Positions 37,616-45,622 of a DNA stretch of 64,000 bases are shown here, piece after piece (position 1 is the first letter of the stretch; every line of letters starts with the position of its first letter). Origin of the DNA: Streptococcus sp. DTU_2020_1001019_1_SI_AUS_MUR_006 (GTDB lineage: Bacteria; Bacillota; Bacilli; Lactobacillales; Streptococcaceae); contig NZ_CP135436.1 of assembly GCF_032340315.1 (NCBI RefSeq), positions 310,001 through 374,000 on the forward strand, in the 5' to 3' direction. The notes beneath the pieces were generated by a model. That model did no database searches. It was not told where the DNA came from and worked only from the letters and a program-made list of their open reading frames with translations. The translations under genes and the position numbers were made by a program.

Positions 37616-37751
37616 CTTTATAATCCACAAGCAAATCAATTGACTTCTCTTTTTTGAAAAATCTTGATAGCAAATTTACTCCACTTAAAGCCACTAAGAT
37701 TTCAATCGTCAGAATTTCTCCAAGAAAAAATGCAAACTGACAAAATTCCTG
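37605..37751 (-). pseudogene. remnant of a small membrane protein gene
   Basis: Open for 48 codons without an ATG. It reads protein-like: EILTIEILVALSGVNLLSRF then a basic tail KKEKSIDLLVDYKDGR. A frameshift relative to the preceding 78-codon gene (stop at 37760) would join the two. CTG or ATT after GGAG at about 37718 is the only start alternative. Confidence 0.35.
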
Positions 37752-37759
37752 CTAAAATA

Positions 37760-37996
37760 CTATCCTCCCAGCAAATAGAGAGTCATCAAAAATAAAATAA
37801 CCGAAATTGGCAGGAAAGCAGCTCGATTTGTTTTACAAAAAATGGCATAACAAAGACTACCTATCGAAAACGACAGAATAACTTCAATAGTTATCTTTAG
37901 AACAGGATAATATATATTTTTAATAAAAAGAATTAAAAGGATAAACAATACCAATGAACAAAGAACGGATTTGATATAAAATTTTAAATGAGTCAT
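37760..37996 (-). CDS. small membrane protein of unknown function, possibly truncated
   Basis: 78 residues, MTHLKFYIKSVLCSLVLFIL onward, with three hydrophobic segments (about 9-26, 30-52, 58-77), ending LYLLGG with no cytoplasmic tail. Abrupt ending inside a membrane segment suggests truncation by frameshift. The possible GTAGG site is too far (about 18 bp) from the ATG. The upstream stretch 37997-38190 shows no gene; only AT-rich DNA is seen. Confidence 0.4.
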   Translation of the reverse strand: MTHLKFYIKSVLCSLVLFILLILFIKNIYYPVLKITIEVILSFSIGSLCYAIFCKTNRAAFLPISVILFLMTLYLLGG

Positions 37997-38190
37997 AATT
38001 TTTTTTTAGATTCTACCTACTATAGATAAAATCACCTTTCTTATTTTCTTCTCATGATATCCACTTTACTTTCTTGACTAGAATTTCTATGAATATAAAT
38101 ATGGTAAATAAAAAATCGGACTTCTAACTAAAAGAAATTGATGAAACATGTAAAGATTTGAGATCCTAATGAATCTACTCAATGCAGATT

Positions 38191-38304
38191 TTATTTTGAC
38201 AGTAGTTCTATAACAACTCTAAATAACACTGGGGTTGCTAGAATCAACATAACCCCTACCACAAAGACAATGATTACCCGAAATATATCTCTATTTTTAC
38301 GCAT
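38191..38304 (-). CDS. 37-residue membrane peptide divergent from rgg
   Basis: MRKNRDIFRVIIVFVVGVML, then ILATPVLFRVVIELLSK. It has a basic start, one hydrophobic segment (about 9-32) and a Lys end. It was found by translating the region upstream of the Rgg gene. GGAGG sits 8 bp before ATG 38304, so it is very likely translated. It lies 129 bp from, and divergent to, the Rgg regulator, the usual place for an Rgg-linked short hydrophobic peptide, but it lacks the acidic-residue/GG ending of known SHP pheromones. Confidence 0.6.
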   Translation of the reverse strand: MRKNRDIFRVIIVFVVGVMLILATPVLFRVVIELLSK

Positions 38305-38351
38305 TGAAACAACCTCCAATCTATTATTTTCTAGCTACATGATACCCCATA

Positions 38352-38379
38352 TTTACTTTCTATATTCTTATGATACAAT
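38352..38379 (+). promoter_or_regulatory. putative rgg promoter
   Basis: TTTACT (38352-38357), 16-bp spacer, TACAAT (38374-38379), about 55 bp before the Rgg start codon. Confidence 0.5.
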
Positions 38380-38433
38380 ATGTTTAATAGAATTCTATTT
38401 ACTGTTAACTTTTTTCACGAAAAGGAGGAAATC

Positions 38434-39297
38434 ATGCGCTATGATTTCGGAAAAGTATATAAAGACATCCGTGAGTCAAAAGGATTGACCCAAGAAGAGG
38501 TCTGTGGAAAGGTCCTTTCAAGAACCAGCCTTTCCAAGTTTGAAAGTGGCAAGGCGACTCCCAAATATGAAAACATGGAGTTTCTTCTCCGTCAAATCAA
38601 TATGAGTTTTGAAGAGTTTGAATACATCTGCCATCTCTATCAGCCAAGCCAGCGAACAGAAATCATGCAAACCTATCTCAATACGAGTTCCATCTTTGGT
38701 ACTAGGAGTCTAGTCAATTTATTTGAAACATGCCAAGACTATCTCAAGATTCATCACGATCTCCCTATAGAGGAAATCAGAGATATGCTGGAAGTTGTCA
38801 TTTATATCCGTCAACATGGAACAGGACAACTTTCAATCCAAGTGGAACAAACAGTCAAAAAGCTTTGGGAAAAAATTGAAAAACAAGATACATGGTATGA
38901 AAGCGACCTAAAAATCCTCAACACCATACTTTTTAGCTTTCCCATCGAACACCTTCACCTCATCACTGAACAAATCTTGCAGCGCTTGGAAGAATATAAA
39001 AACTATCAACATTTATATGAACTGCGAATGACAATCCTACTCAATCTGTCCACCATCTACTTGTACAATCAAGATAAAAATACCTGTCAACAAATCTGCT
39101 ACACCTTACTAGAGGATGCTAAGAAAAAGAAAAGATACGATATTTTGGCAATCACTCATGTTCGAATAGGTATTTGTACTAGTAATGATCATCTTATTCA
39201 AAAGGGCTTCTCCCTTCTGGAGTTAACTGATGAAACCTCAATGCTATCTCACCTCAAAAAGGAAGTAGAGACCTGTTATCAAGCAAAGGAAATATAA
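38434..39297 (+). CDS. Rgg/GadR/MutR-family transcriptional regulator
   Basis: 287 residues, the family length. XRE-type helix-turn-helix at 1-60 (KDIRESKGLTQEEVCGKVLS, then RTSLSKFESGKATP), followed by helical repeats of the peptide-binding C-terminal domain (about 80-287). ATG 38434 follows AAAGGAGG; an upstream 18-codon extension was rejected. Rgg proteins sense imported short peptides; the divergent 37-aa peptide gene is the obvious candidate partner or target. Which Rgg subgroup it belongs to cannot be told by eye. Confidence 0.88.
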   Translation: MRYDFGKVYKDIRESKGLTQEEVCGKVLSRTSLSKFESGKATPKYENMEFLLRQINMSFEEFEYICHLYQPSQRTEIMQTYLNTSSIFGTRSLVNLFETCQDYLKIHHDLPIEEIRDMLEVVIYIRQHGTGQLSIQVEQTVKKLWEKIEKQDTWYESDLKILNTILFSFPIEHLHLITEQILQRLEEYKNYQHLYELRMTILLNLSTIYLYNQDKNTCQQICYTLLEDAKKKKRYDILAITHVRIGICTSNDHLIQKGFSLLELTDETSMLSHLKKEVETCYQAKEI

Positions 39298-39325
39298 AAA
39301 AAGTCGAGGAAATCCCTCGACTTTT
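39294..39325. terminator. bidirectional terminator between rgg and the LysM gene
   Basis: AAAAGTCGAGG / CCTCGACTTTT around a short loop, with A-rich and T-rich flanks on the two sides, so it can end both converging transcripts. Confidence 0.88.
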
Positions 39326-39349
39326 GCATCTTATTCTGCTAGTTGGTTC

Positions 39350-39976
39350 TTAGTACCAACCGTTGTTAAGCCAGAAGTTCTTAGCTGCAGTCCATGAACC
39401 GTAACGTCCTGCAACGTAGGCATCTGCTACACGTTCTTGGTTTTCTGCTGAATAGTCACCGTTCAAGTATGAATCTGTCAATTGGTAACGTCCGATGTAA
39501 CGTCCGTTTGTAGCTGTGTAGCTACCGCCTGATTCTTTTTGAGCAATCCATTCTTTAGCTTCTGCTTCAGATCCGCTTACAGTTGAAGTTGATGCTGAAG
39601 TTTCTGTTGTAGCAACAGTTTCTTCTGCTACAGTTACACTTGCTGCTGGCGCTTCATAAGTTGTGGTTTCAGTAGCTGCAGGTGCTGCTACTGGAGCTTC
39701 TGCTGTCGCAGCTGAAGTAGTTGAAGTTGCTGGTGCTTCACCATCAATAACCAATACTTGGTCTACATAGATCAAATGAATATCTTTAATCTTATTTTTT
39801 TCTGCCAATTTTTCAACAGTTGTATTGTATTTTTCAGCGATTCCTGATAGAGTGTCACCTGATTTTACTGTGTAAGTTGTTGTTTCTTGTGCAAAAGTAA
39901 GTGATGGTGCAAGGAAAGCAAGCGCTGCTGCTACTCCTACAAGTCCTGTTTTAATTTTGTTAGTTGTTGATTTCAT
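39350..39976 (-). CDS. secreted LysM protein with Apf/lysozyme-like C-terminal domain
   Basis: 208 residues: signal peptide 1-29 (ending LTFAQE), LysM domain about 33-77 (TYTVKSGDTLSGIAEKYNTT), a long Ala/Thr/Ser/Glu-rich linker (about 80-140), and a C-terminal domain EWIAQKESGGSYTATNGRYI...GSWTAAKNFWLNNGWY like aggregation-promoting-factor and transglycosylase-like proteins, with the conserved Glu of KESGG. Likely peptidoglycan-bound, with possible muralytic activity. The pneumococcal equivalent (SP_0107, from memory) is a WalRK target; I see no complete WalR box here. Confidence 0.88.
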   Translation of the reverse strand: MKSTTNKIKTGLVGVAAALAFLAPSLTFAQETTTYTVKSGDTLSGIAEKYNTTVEKLAEKNKIKDIHLIYVDQVLVIDGEAPATSTTSAATAEAPVAAPAATETTTYEAPAASVTVAEETVATTETSASTSTVSGSEAEAKEWIAQKESGGSYTATNGRYIGRYQLTDSYLNGDYSAENQERVADAYVAGRYGSWTAAKNFWLNNGWY

Positions 39977-40181
39977 ATTAAAAGATTCTCCTTCTTTCTT
40001 ATATTTCCATCATATCCTACTATTATTACTGTTTCTTGACGGTTTTATGTAGAAATGTTACAAGACTATGTTTTATTTCGCTTAAATAGCCTCTTTTTGT
40101 TACAAAAGGCCTGATTTTATAGGCTTTATGGGGATTTTAGATATTTTACCATGGAATTGAGCGCTTGCATCTAATCTTTGA

Positions 40182-40187
40182 TATAAT
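40182..40187 (+). promoter_or_regulatory. extended -10 of the serine dehydratase operon
   Basis: TTTGATATAAT: TATAAT at 40182-40187 preceded by TG-A, with only a poorly spaced -35 (TTGAGC, 19 bp away). It is 30 bp before the ATG of sdaAB. Confidence 0.5.
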
Positions 40188-40217
40188 AGAGTTAAGAATC
40201 TTTTTAAGGGGAAACAG

Positions 40218-40889
40218 ATGCAATCACTTCGTTTTCAATCTGTCTTTGATATCATTGGCCCAGTCATGATTGGCCCATCTAGTAGTCACACGGCAGGAGC
40301 TGTTCGTATCGGTAAAATCGTCTCTTCTATCTTTGACGATACTCCAACCGAGGTCGAGTTCCAGCTTTTTAATTCTTTTGCAAAAACCTATCGAGGGCAC
40401 GGAACTGATCTCGCCCTGGTCGCTGGAATCTTAGGAATGGATACAGATGATCCAGAAATTCCAAATAGTTTAGAAATTGCCCACAAGCGTGGCATCAAAA
40501 TTGTTTGGACCATCCAGAAAGACAGTAACGCCCCTCACCCAAATACTACGAAAATCACTGTTAAGAATGAGCACAAGACCATCAGTGTGACAGGGATTTC
40601 AATCGGTGGTGGTAATATCCAGGTGACAGAGCTCAATGGCTTTGCCGTATCCCTCAACATGAACACCCCTACCATTATCATCGTTCATCAGGATGTTCCT
40701 GGTATGATTGCTCATGTAACAGAGGCCCTCTCTCGCTTTGACATTAACATCGCCCAAATGAATGTAACCCGAGAAAAAGCTGGTGAGAAAGCCATTATGA
40801 TTATCGAAGTTGATAGTCGCAACTGTGATGAATCTATCGAAGAGATTCGTAAAATTCCTCATTTGCATAATGTCAATTTCTTTCAATAG
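40218..40889 (+). CDS. sdaAB: L-serine dehydratase, iron-sulfur-dependent, beta subunit
   Basis: Beta chain of the two-subunit Gram-positive enzyme that deaminates L-serine to pyruvate. 223 residues: GPVMIGPSSSHTAGAVRIGK (about 15-34), the serine-site SSSHTAG motif, and a C-terminal ACT domain (about 148-222, TIIIVHQDVPGMIAHVTEAL). ATG follows AAGGGG. sdaAA follows after 8 bp. Confidence 0.94.
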   Translation: MQSLRFQSVFDIIGPVMIGPSSSHTAGAVRIGKIVSSIFDDTPTEVEFQLFNSFAKTYRGHGTDLALVAGILGMDTDDPEIPNSLEIAHKRGIKIVWTIQKDSNAPHPNTTKITVKNEHKTISVTGISIGGGNIQVTELNGFAVSLNMNTPTIIIVHQDVPGMIAHVTEALSRFDINIAQMNVTREKAGEKAIMIIEVDSRNCDESIEEIRKIPHLHNVNFFQ

Positions 40890-40897
40890 GAGAAAAT

Positions 40898-41770
40898 ATG
40901 TTTTACTCTATCAAAGAATTAGTCGAACAAGCCGAACTTGATTTTAAAGGTAATGTTGCTGAGCTCATGATTAGGACTGAGTTTGAATTGACTGGTCGTG
41001 AACGCGAAGAAGTTCTCCTTCTCATGGAACGCAACCTTGAAGTCATGAAAGCTTCAGTTGAGCTTGGTCTTAGTGAAAAAAAATCTCGTAGTGGCTTAAC
41101 AGGTGGAGATGCTGCCAAGCTCGACCACTACATCAAAAAAGGAAAGACCCTATCAGACTTCACTGTCTTGTCTGCAGCCCGTAATGCTATCGCAGTTAAT
41201 GAACACAATGCCAAGATGGGACTGGTCTGTGCAACACCTACTGCTGGTAGTGCAGGCTGCCTTCCAGCAGTTCTCACTGCTGCTATTCAAAAGTTGGATT
41301 TAACTCATGAACAACAACTAGACTTCTTATTCGCTGCAGGTGCTTTTGGACTCGTGATTGCTAACAACGCTTCTATCTCGGGAGCCGAAGGTGGCTGCCA
41401 GGCCGAAGTCGGTTCAGCTTCAGCCATGAGTGCCGCTGCCCTAACCCTAGCTGCAGGCGGAACGCCTTATCAAGCTAGCCAAGCTATTGCCTTCGTTATC
41501 AAAAACATGCTCGGTCTCATTTGCGACCCAGTTGCAGGCTTGGTTGAAGTTCCTTGCGTCAAGCGGAATGCCATGGGAGCAAGTTTTGCCTTCATCGCAG
41601 CCGATATGGCTCTGGCTGGTATCGAATCAAAAATTCCAGTTGATGAAGTCATTGACGCCATGTATCAAGTAGGATCTAGCTTACCAACTGCCTTTCGTGA
41701 AACTGCTGAAGGGGGGCTCGCTGCCACACCTACAGGTCGTCGCCTTCAAAAAGAAATCTTCGGCGAATAA
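40898..41770 (+). CDS. sdaAA: L-serine dehydratase, iron-sulfur-dependent, alpha subunit
   Basis: Catalytic chain, 290 residues, holding the [4Fe-4S] cluster; candidate cysteines occur in LVCATPTAGSAGCLPAV, GAEGGCQAEVGSA, LICDPVAGLVEVPCVKRN. Uses AGGAG and ATG, 8 bp after sdaAB. No frameshift. Together the pair feeds serine carbon to pyruvate. Confidence 0.95.
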   Translation: MFYSIKELVEQAELDFKGNVAELMIRTEFELTGREREEVLLLMERNLEVMKASVELGLSEKKSRSGLTGGDAAKLDHYIKKGKTLSDFTVLSAARNAIAVNEHNAKMGLVCATPTAGSAGCLPAVLTAAIQKLDLTHEQQLDFLFAAGAFGLVIANNASISGAEGGCQAEVGSASAMSAAALTLAAGGTPYQASQAIAFVIKNMLGLICDPVAGLVEVPCVKRNAMGASFAFIAADMALAGIESKIPVDEVIDAMYQVGSSLPTAFRETAEGGLAATPTGRRLQKEIFGE

Positions 41771-41793
41771 TTTCATCATTATGAGGAGAATCA

Positions 41794-42435
41794 ATGTCAT
41801 CTATATCTGCTATCTTTTTTGACTTAGATGGAACGTTAGTTGATAGTTCTATCGGTATCCATAATGGTTTCACCTATACCTTTGACCAACTTGGAGTTTC
41901 TAGTCCTGGTGCCAAAACCATTCGAGGTTTTATGGGGCCCCCACTAGAAACCAGCTTTGCTAGTTGTTTGCCAGCTGAGCAGATAGAGGAAGCCATCCAG
42001 CTCTATCGTTCTTATTATAAGGAAAAGGGTGTGTACGAAGCCCAACTCTTTCCACATATCAAAGATTTACTCGTAGAACTAGCTGAGCATTATCCTCTTT
42101 ATATCACTACTACGAAGAATACACCAACCGCAGTTGACATGACTAACAATTTTGGGATTGACCACTTCTTTGATGGCATTTATGGTTCAAGCCCTCAAGC
42201 CCTACACAAGGCAGATGTCATCCGTCAAGCTTTGACAACTCATAACTTGGAGCCAGAAAAAGTGGTTATTATCGGAGATACCAAGTTTGATATGATTGGT
42301 GCCCAAGAAACTGGCATTAAGAAATTAGCGGTAACCTGGGGATTCGGTGATGAGAAAGACCTCATGGGCTATAATCCTGACTGGATCGCTCACCAAACAG
42401 AGGATATTTTAAATCATTTACAAAAGAAAGATTAA
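41794..42435 (+). CDS. HAD-superfamily hydrolase (phosphoglycolate-phosphatase-like)
   Basis: 213 residues, with HAD motif I FFDLDGTLVDSS (8-19, nucleophile Asp10), motif II ITTTKN, a conserved Lys (about 132), and motif IV VVIIGDTKFDMIGA. The cap is of the helical C1 type. Substrate unknown; it could be a phosphoglycolate phosphatase or a related sugar-phosphate phosphatase. It lies 23 bp after sdaAA and probably shares its transcript. Confidence 0.88.
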   Translation: MSSISAIFFDLDGTLVDSSIGIHNGFTYTFDQLGVSSPGAKTIRGFMGPPLETSFASCLPAEQIEEAIQLYRSYYKEKGVYEAQLFPHIKDLLVELAEHYPLYITTTKNTPTAVDMTNNFGIDHFFDGIYGSSPQALHKADVIRQALTTHNLEPEKVVIIGDTKFDMIGAQETGIKKLAVTWGFGDEKDLMGYNPDWIAHQTEDILNHLQKKD

Positions 42436-42437
42436 GC

Positions 42438-42484
42438 AAAAGACCCCCAAATCTAGCATCTCCTAGACTTGGGAGTCTTTTTGT
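42438..42484. terminator. bidirectional terminator between the HAD gene and DUF805 gene
   Basis: AAAGAC-CCCAA-TCTAG pairs with CTAGA-TTGGG-GTCTTT with small mismatches, followed by TTTTTG on the plus strand and TTTTGC on the minus strand. Confidence 0.82.
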
Positions 42485-42527
42485 TTGTACTTGACTAGGA
42501 AAAATGCCTTTCACCACACTGGTTACA

Positions 42528-42944
42528 TTACTCAAAGGGGGAAACTTCTTCGGTTTCAACTTCTTTAGATCTGTCGATAGTGACTATTTCTACTTCCTTA
42601 GTGGGCATAGCTAACAAGACTAGTAAAGCAATTCCTCCAACCACGGGAATAAAATGTACAAAAATCAGAGCCCAGTGAAAACCAGCATCACGGAGACGGC
42701 GAACTGTCAAAGCTAACATAGGTAAGATTAGGGCAAGACCGAAAATCATATAGACAATAGCGAGTCCACCCAAGGCAAGAAAAGCACCCTCTTCTCCTTC
42801 GCTAAATATAGCATTAAAGTATGCTGAATAAAGAGGGATAAGAAGTAGTATGTTTGTTAGCCAAATCCACCAATACTCTGAACGTGTTGAACGGCCTGTA
42901 AAATCTACATAACCTTTAAAGAAATTTTTATATGCCTGAATCAT
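42528..42944 (-). CDS. DUF805 membrane protein (second copy)
   Basis: 138 residues: MIQAYKNFFKGYVDFTGRST, the DUF805 opening, then four hydrophobic segments (about 27-45, 55-80, 88-100, 105-125) with LTVRRLRDAGFHWAL between, and a short acidic tail EVETEEVSPFE. Function not established. It differs from the neighbour at 43120-43554 at only about ten of the first 118 residues and has the same upstream sequence and AGGAG site, so it is a recent tandem duplicate. Confidence 0.88.
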   Translation of the reverse strand: MIQAYKNFFKGYVDFTGRSTRSEYWWIWLTNILLLIPLYSAYFNAIFSEGEEGAFLALGGLAIVYMIFGLALILPMLALTVRRLRDAGFHWALIFVHFIPVVGGIALLVLLAMPTKEVEIVTIDRSKEVETEEVSPFE

Positions 42945-43012
42945 AAGTTACTCCTAATTGTTTAGTTGTATATTTTAGTCTATCAGATACTGCTAGAAAT
43001 CACAAATATTTA

Positions 43013-43056
43013 CAAAATAAAACACTCCTCAATCCACAAATGGATATGGGAGTGTT
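43013..43056 (-). terminator. terminator between the two DUF805 copies
   Basis: AACACTCC (43021-43028) / GGAGTGTT (43049-43056), with an inner AATCC/GGATA pairing and a minus-strand TTTTATTTT tail. Confidence 0.8.
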
Positions 43057-43119
43057 AGTGATTTACCTACTAGTAGGAAGAATGCTAGTCAGCTAAATAG
43101 ATGGTAAAGTTTGACTATC

Positions 43120-43554
43120 CTATTTGTTGTCTGGTTCTTCGAAAGGTGAAACTTCCACAACTTCTTCAACTTCTTCAGCTTTATTAAGGATTACTACCTC
43201 TACTTCCTTGCTTGGCATAGCTAACAAGACTAGTAAAGCAATTCCTCCAACCATTGGGATAAAGCCAACGAAAATGAGTGCCCAATGGAAACCAGCGTCA
43301 CGGAGACGACGAACTGTCAACGCAAGCCAAGGCAAGAAAAGTGCCAGACCAAAAATCATGTAAATAATAGCAAGGCCACCCAAGGCAAGAAAAGCACCCT
43401 CGCTTCCTTCGCTAAATATAACATTAAAGTATGCTGAGTAGAGAGGGATAAGAAGTAGTATGTTTGTTAACCAAACCCACCAAAACTCTGAACGTGTTGA
43501 ACGGCCTGTAAAATCTACATAACCTTTAAAGAAATTTTTATATGCTTGAATCAT
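43120..43554 (-). CDS. DUF805 membrane protein (first copy)
   Basis: 144 residues, the same four-segment plan as the downstream copy with LTVRRLRDAGFHWALIFVGF. The C-terminus is longer and more acidic (EEVEEVVEVSPFEEPDNK). The two copies diverge mainly in this tail, so it is the likely part with copy-specific function. Own ribosome binding site AGGAG, own terminator. Confidence 0.88.
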   Translation of the reverse strand: MIQAYKNFFKGYVDFTGRSTRSEFWWVWLTNILLLIPLYSAYFNVIFSEGSEGAFLALGGLAIIYMIFGLALFLPWLALTVRRLRDAGFHWALIFVGFIPMVGGIALLVLLAMPSKEVEVVILNKAEEVEEVVEVSPFEEPDNK

Positions 43555-43698
43555 AAGTTACTCCTAATTTTTTATTTACTATATCTATTCAATAACAAGT
43601 TTGTTCAAAAAACTCTGAAAGTCTCTCCAAATCTAGAAAAAAGATACTATCCCTTCCCTCCTGTCAAAAAGAATTCTAGGGATAATACCTTACTTTTA

Positions 43699-45552
43699 TT
43701 ATGAATCAGCGTGAGTTGTTTCATTGGCAAAACCGATAATGGCTTGCTTCAACTCTGAACCTTGCAAGGCACGGAATTCTTCAATCTTTTGATTGATGAC
43801 TTCAAGTGGCATGACATTAACCTTACCAACAAAAATCTTATCCATGACTTGATTATCAACCAATTCAGTAGATACCAACAACTCCTCATAGAGTTTCTCA
43901 CCTGGACGAATTCCCACTTCTACAATCGGAATTTCATTTTCAGTACGTCCGCTGAGAAGAACCATTTTCTTGGCCAAATCATAAATCTTAACTGGTTTGC
44001 CCATATCAAGGATAAAGACTTCCCCATCTTTAGCATAAGCTCCTGCATGGATCACCAAACGGCTAGCTTCTGGAATGGTCATAAAGTAACGAGTCATACG
44101 GAAGTCCGTCACAGTCACTGGACCACCCTCTGCAATCTGACGCTCAAAGACTGGAATCACACTACCACGGCTACCAAGAACATTCCCAAAACGAACCGCA
44201 CAATAGGTAGACTGACTACGTTGGTTGAATCCTGTAACAATCAACTCTGCCACACGTTTGGTAGCTCCCATTACGTTTGGTGGATTAACGGCCTTATCGG
44301 TCGAAATCATAACCATCTTCGGTACCTTAGCGGCGTCAACTGCCTTGGCAACATTGTAAGTTCCAAGGATATTATTTTTAAAGGCTTCTTTGGGATTGCG
44401 TTCCATCATTGGCACGTGCTTGTGGGCAGCAGCATGGTAAACAATGGCTGGTTGGTACTGCTCAAATACTTGAAGCAAGCGATCGTAGTCTTGGATGTCT
44501 GCAATCACAGGAACATAGTCAATTCCTTGGAAGCTACGAATCAATTCATGATAGATCAGATAAATAGAGTTTTCCCCATGCCCCAAGAGAACCACGCGCT
44601 CTGGATTAAAGCGACTAACCTGACGGCAAATCTCAGACCCGATAGAACCTCCTGCACCTGTCACTAAGATGGTTTTTCCAGTAATTTCTGAGCCTAGGCG
44701 TGACTCATCTAGTTGAATTTCTTTACGTCCCAAAAGGTCAGTAATATCGATTTTTTGGAAACCACCTACCTGAGGATGCAATCCTTGTACAACTGACTCA
44801 ATCTTGGGCATCTTATAACACTTCAAGCCAAGTTGGTTACACATTTTTAGGATACGCTCATACTCGGATGGATCAAGAGAAGGAATCGCAACGATAACTT
44901 TTTCAATCTGATGACGTTTTGAGAGTTCTGGTAACTGTTCATAAGATCCTAAGACTGGGATTCCACCTAGTTTTTGACCTTTTTTCTTCTCATCATTATC
45001 CAAAATACCCACTAACTCAAGATCACTCGTAGGATGTTGGTAGCTGTTCATAAAGAGAGCTCCACCGTCTCCCGCACCAATCAAGAATGTACGACGATGT
45101 TCCCCTTCTCCATCACCCTTTTTGCGTCTTGAATAGATCAACTGCCAAGTAATACGTGGGAGCAAGATCAAGAAGGTGCTGAGCAAGATAAAGAGAACGA
45201 TGAAACGCACTGAGAAAAGTGGCAAGAAGGCATAGCAAAGGAGGTAGGACAAGACACTGCTGACACTTACTCCAATGAATATCTTCATAAAGTCTGTGAT
45301 TTTGCTATAACGACTAATGCTAGCATTGAGCCCCCAGAATCCAATCATGATTTGATAGAAAAGGAAGGTCAAGCTTGTATAGATGACATAGTCCACAGGA
45401 GCTGGATTGATCAATCCATAAAACAGGATATAAGAAACAATGATAGAGGAAATCATGCTGGCAGCATCAAAAATCCCCCAAAAGACTTGTTTTTGTTGTT
45501 TATTTAGTACTTCAACCAGATCAATTACATAATCTGTCATTTTTTTGTTCAT
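43699..45552 (-). CDS. membrane-bound NDP-sugar epimerase/dehydratase (CapD/WbpM-like)
   Basis: 617 residues: four N-terminal membrane segments (about 20-130), a CoA-binding-like Rossmann part with FLIGAGDGGALF, and a C-terminal SDR domain with GAGGSIGSEICRQ (about 297-309), DIQDYDRL and NPPNVMGATKRVAEL, where the catalytic Tyr is replaced by Met as in 4,6-dehydratases of the WbpM/FlaA1 class. It probably makes a 4-keto sugar nucleotide for a surface polysaccharide or glycan. The GT2 gene lies 70 bp upstream. From memory it corresponds to pneumococcal SP_0103. Confidence 0.87.
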   Translation of the reverse strand: MNKKMTDYVIDLVEVLNKQQKQVFWGIFDAASMISSIIVSYILFYGLINPAPVDYVIYTSLTFLFYQIMIGFWGLNASISRYSKITDFMKIFIGVSVSSVLSYLLCYAFLPLFSVRFIVLFILLSTFLILLPRITWQLIYSRRKKGDGEGEHRRTFLIGAGDGGALFMNSYQHPTSDLELVGILDNDEKKKGQKLGGIPVLGSYEQLPELSKRHQIEKVIVAIPSLDPSEYERILKMCNQLGLKCYKMPKIESVVQGLHPQVGGFQKIDITDLLGRKEIQLDESRLGSEITGKTILVTGAGGSIGSEICRQVSRFNPERVVLLGHGENSIYLIYHELIRSFQGIDYVPVIADIQDYDRLLQVFEQYQPAIVYHAAAHKHVPMMERNPKEAFKNNILGTYNVAKAVDAAKVPKMVMISTDKAVNPPNVMGATKRVAELIVTGFNQRSQSTYCAVRFGNVLGSRGSVIPVFERQIAEGGPVTVTDFRMTRYFMTIPEASRLVIHAGAYAKDGEVFILDMGKPVKIYDLAKKMVLLSGRTENEIPIVEVGIRPGEKLYEELLVSTELVDNQVMDKIFVGKVNVMPLEVINQKIEEFRALQGSELKQAIIGFANETTHADS

Positions 45553-45622
45553 GTGAATGGAATCCTCCTACACAAAATCACATTTTCTAGTAATTACAAG
45601 ACGTTTTTTTCAAACTGATTAG

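Noticed and set aside
38191..38304. 37-residue peptide as a classical SHP pheromone
   Set aside because: It lacks the short length and the Asp/Glu...Gly-Gly ending of known SHPs; kept as an unassigned membrane peptide.
39977..40120. WalR box before the LysM gene
   Set aside because: Only one TGTAAC half-site is visible; the second half at 5-bp spacing does not match.
43762..44667. 301-codon open frame on the plus strand
   Set aside because: It is antisense to the CapD-like gene, His/Asn-rich with no recognisable domain; a codon-bias shadow.
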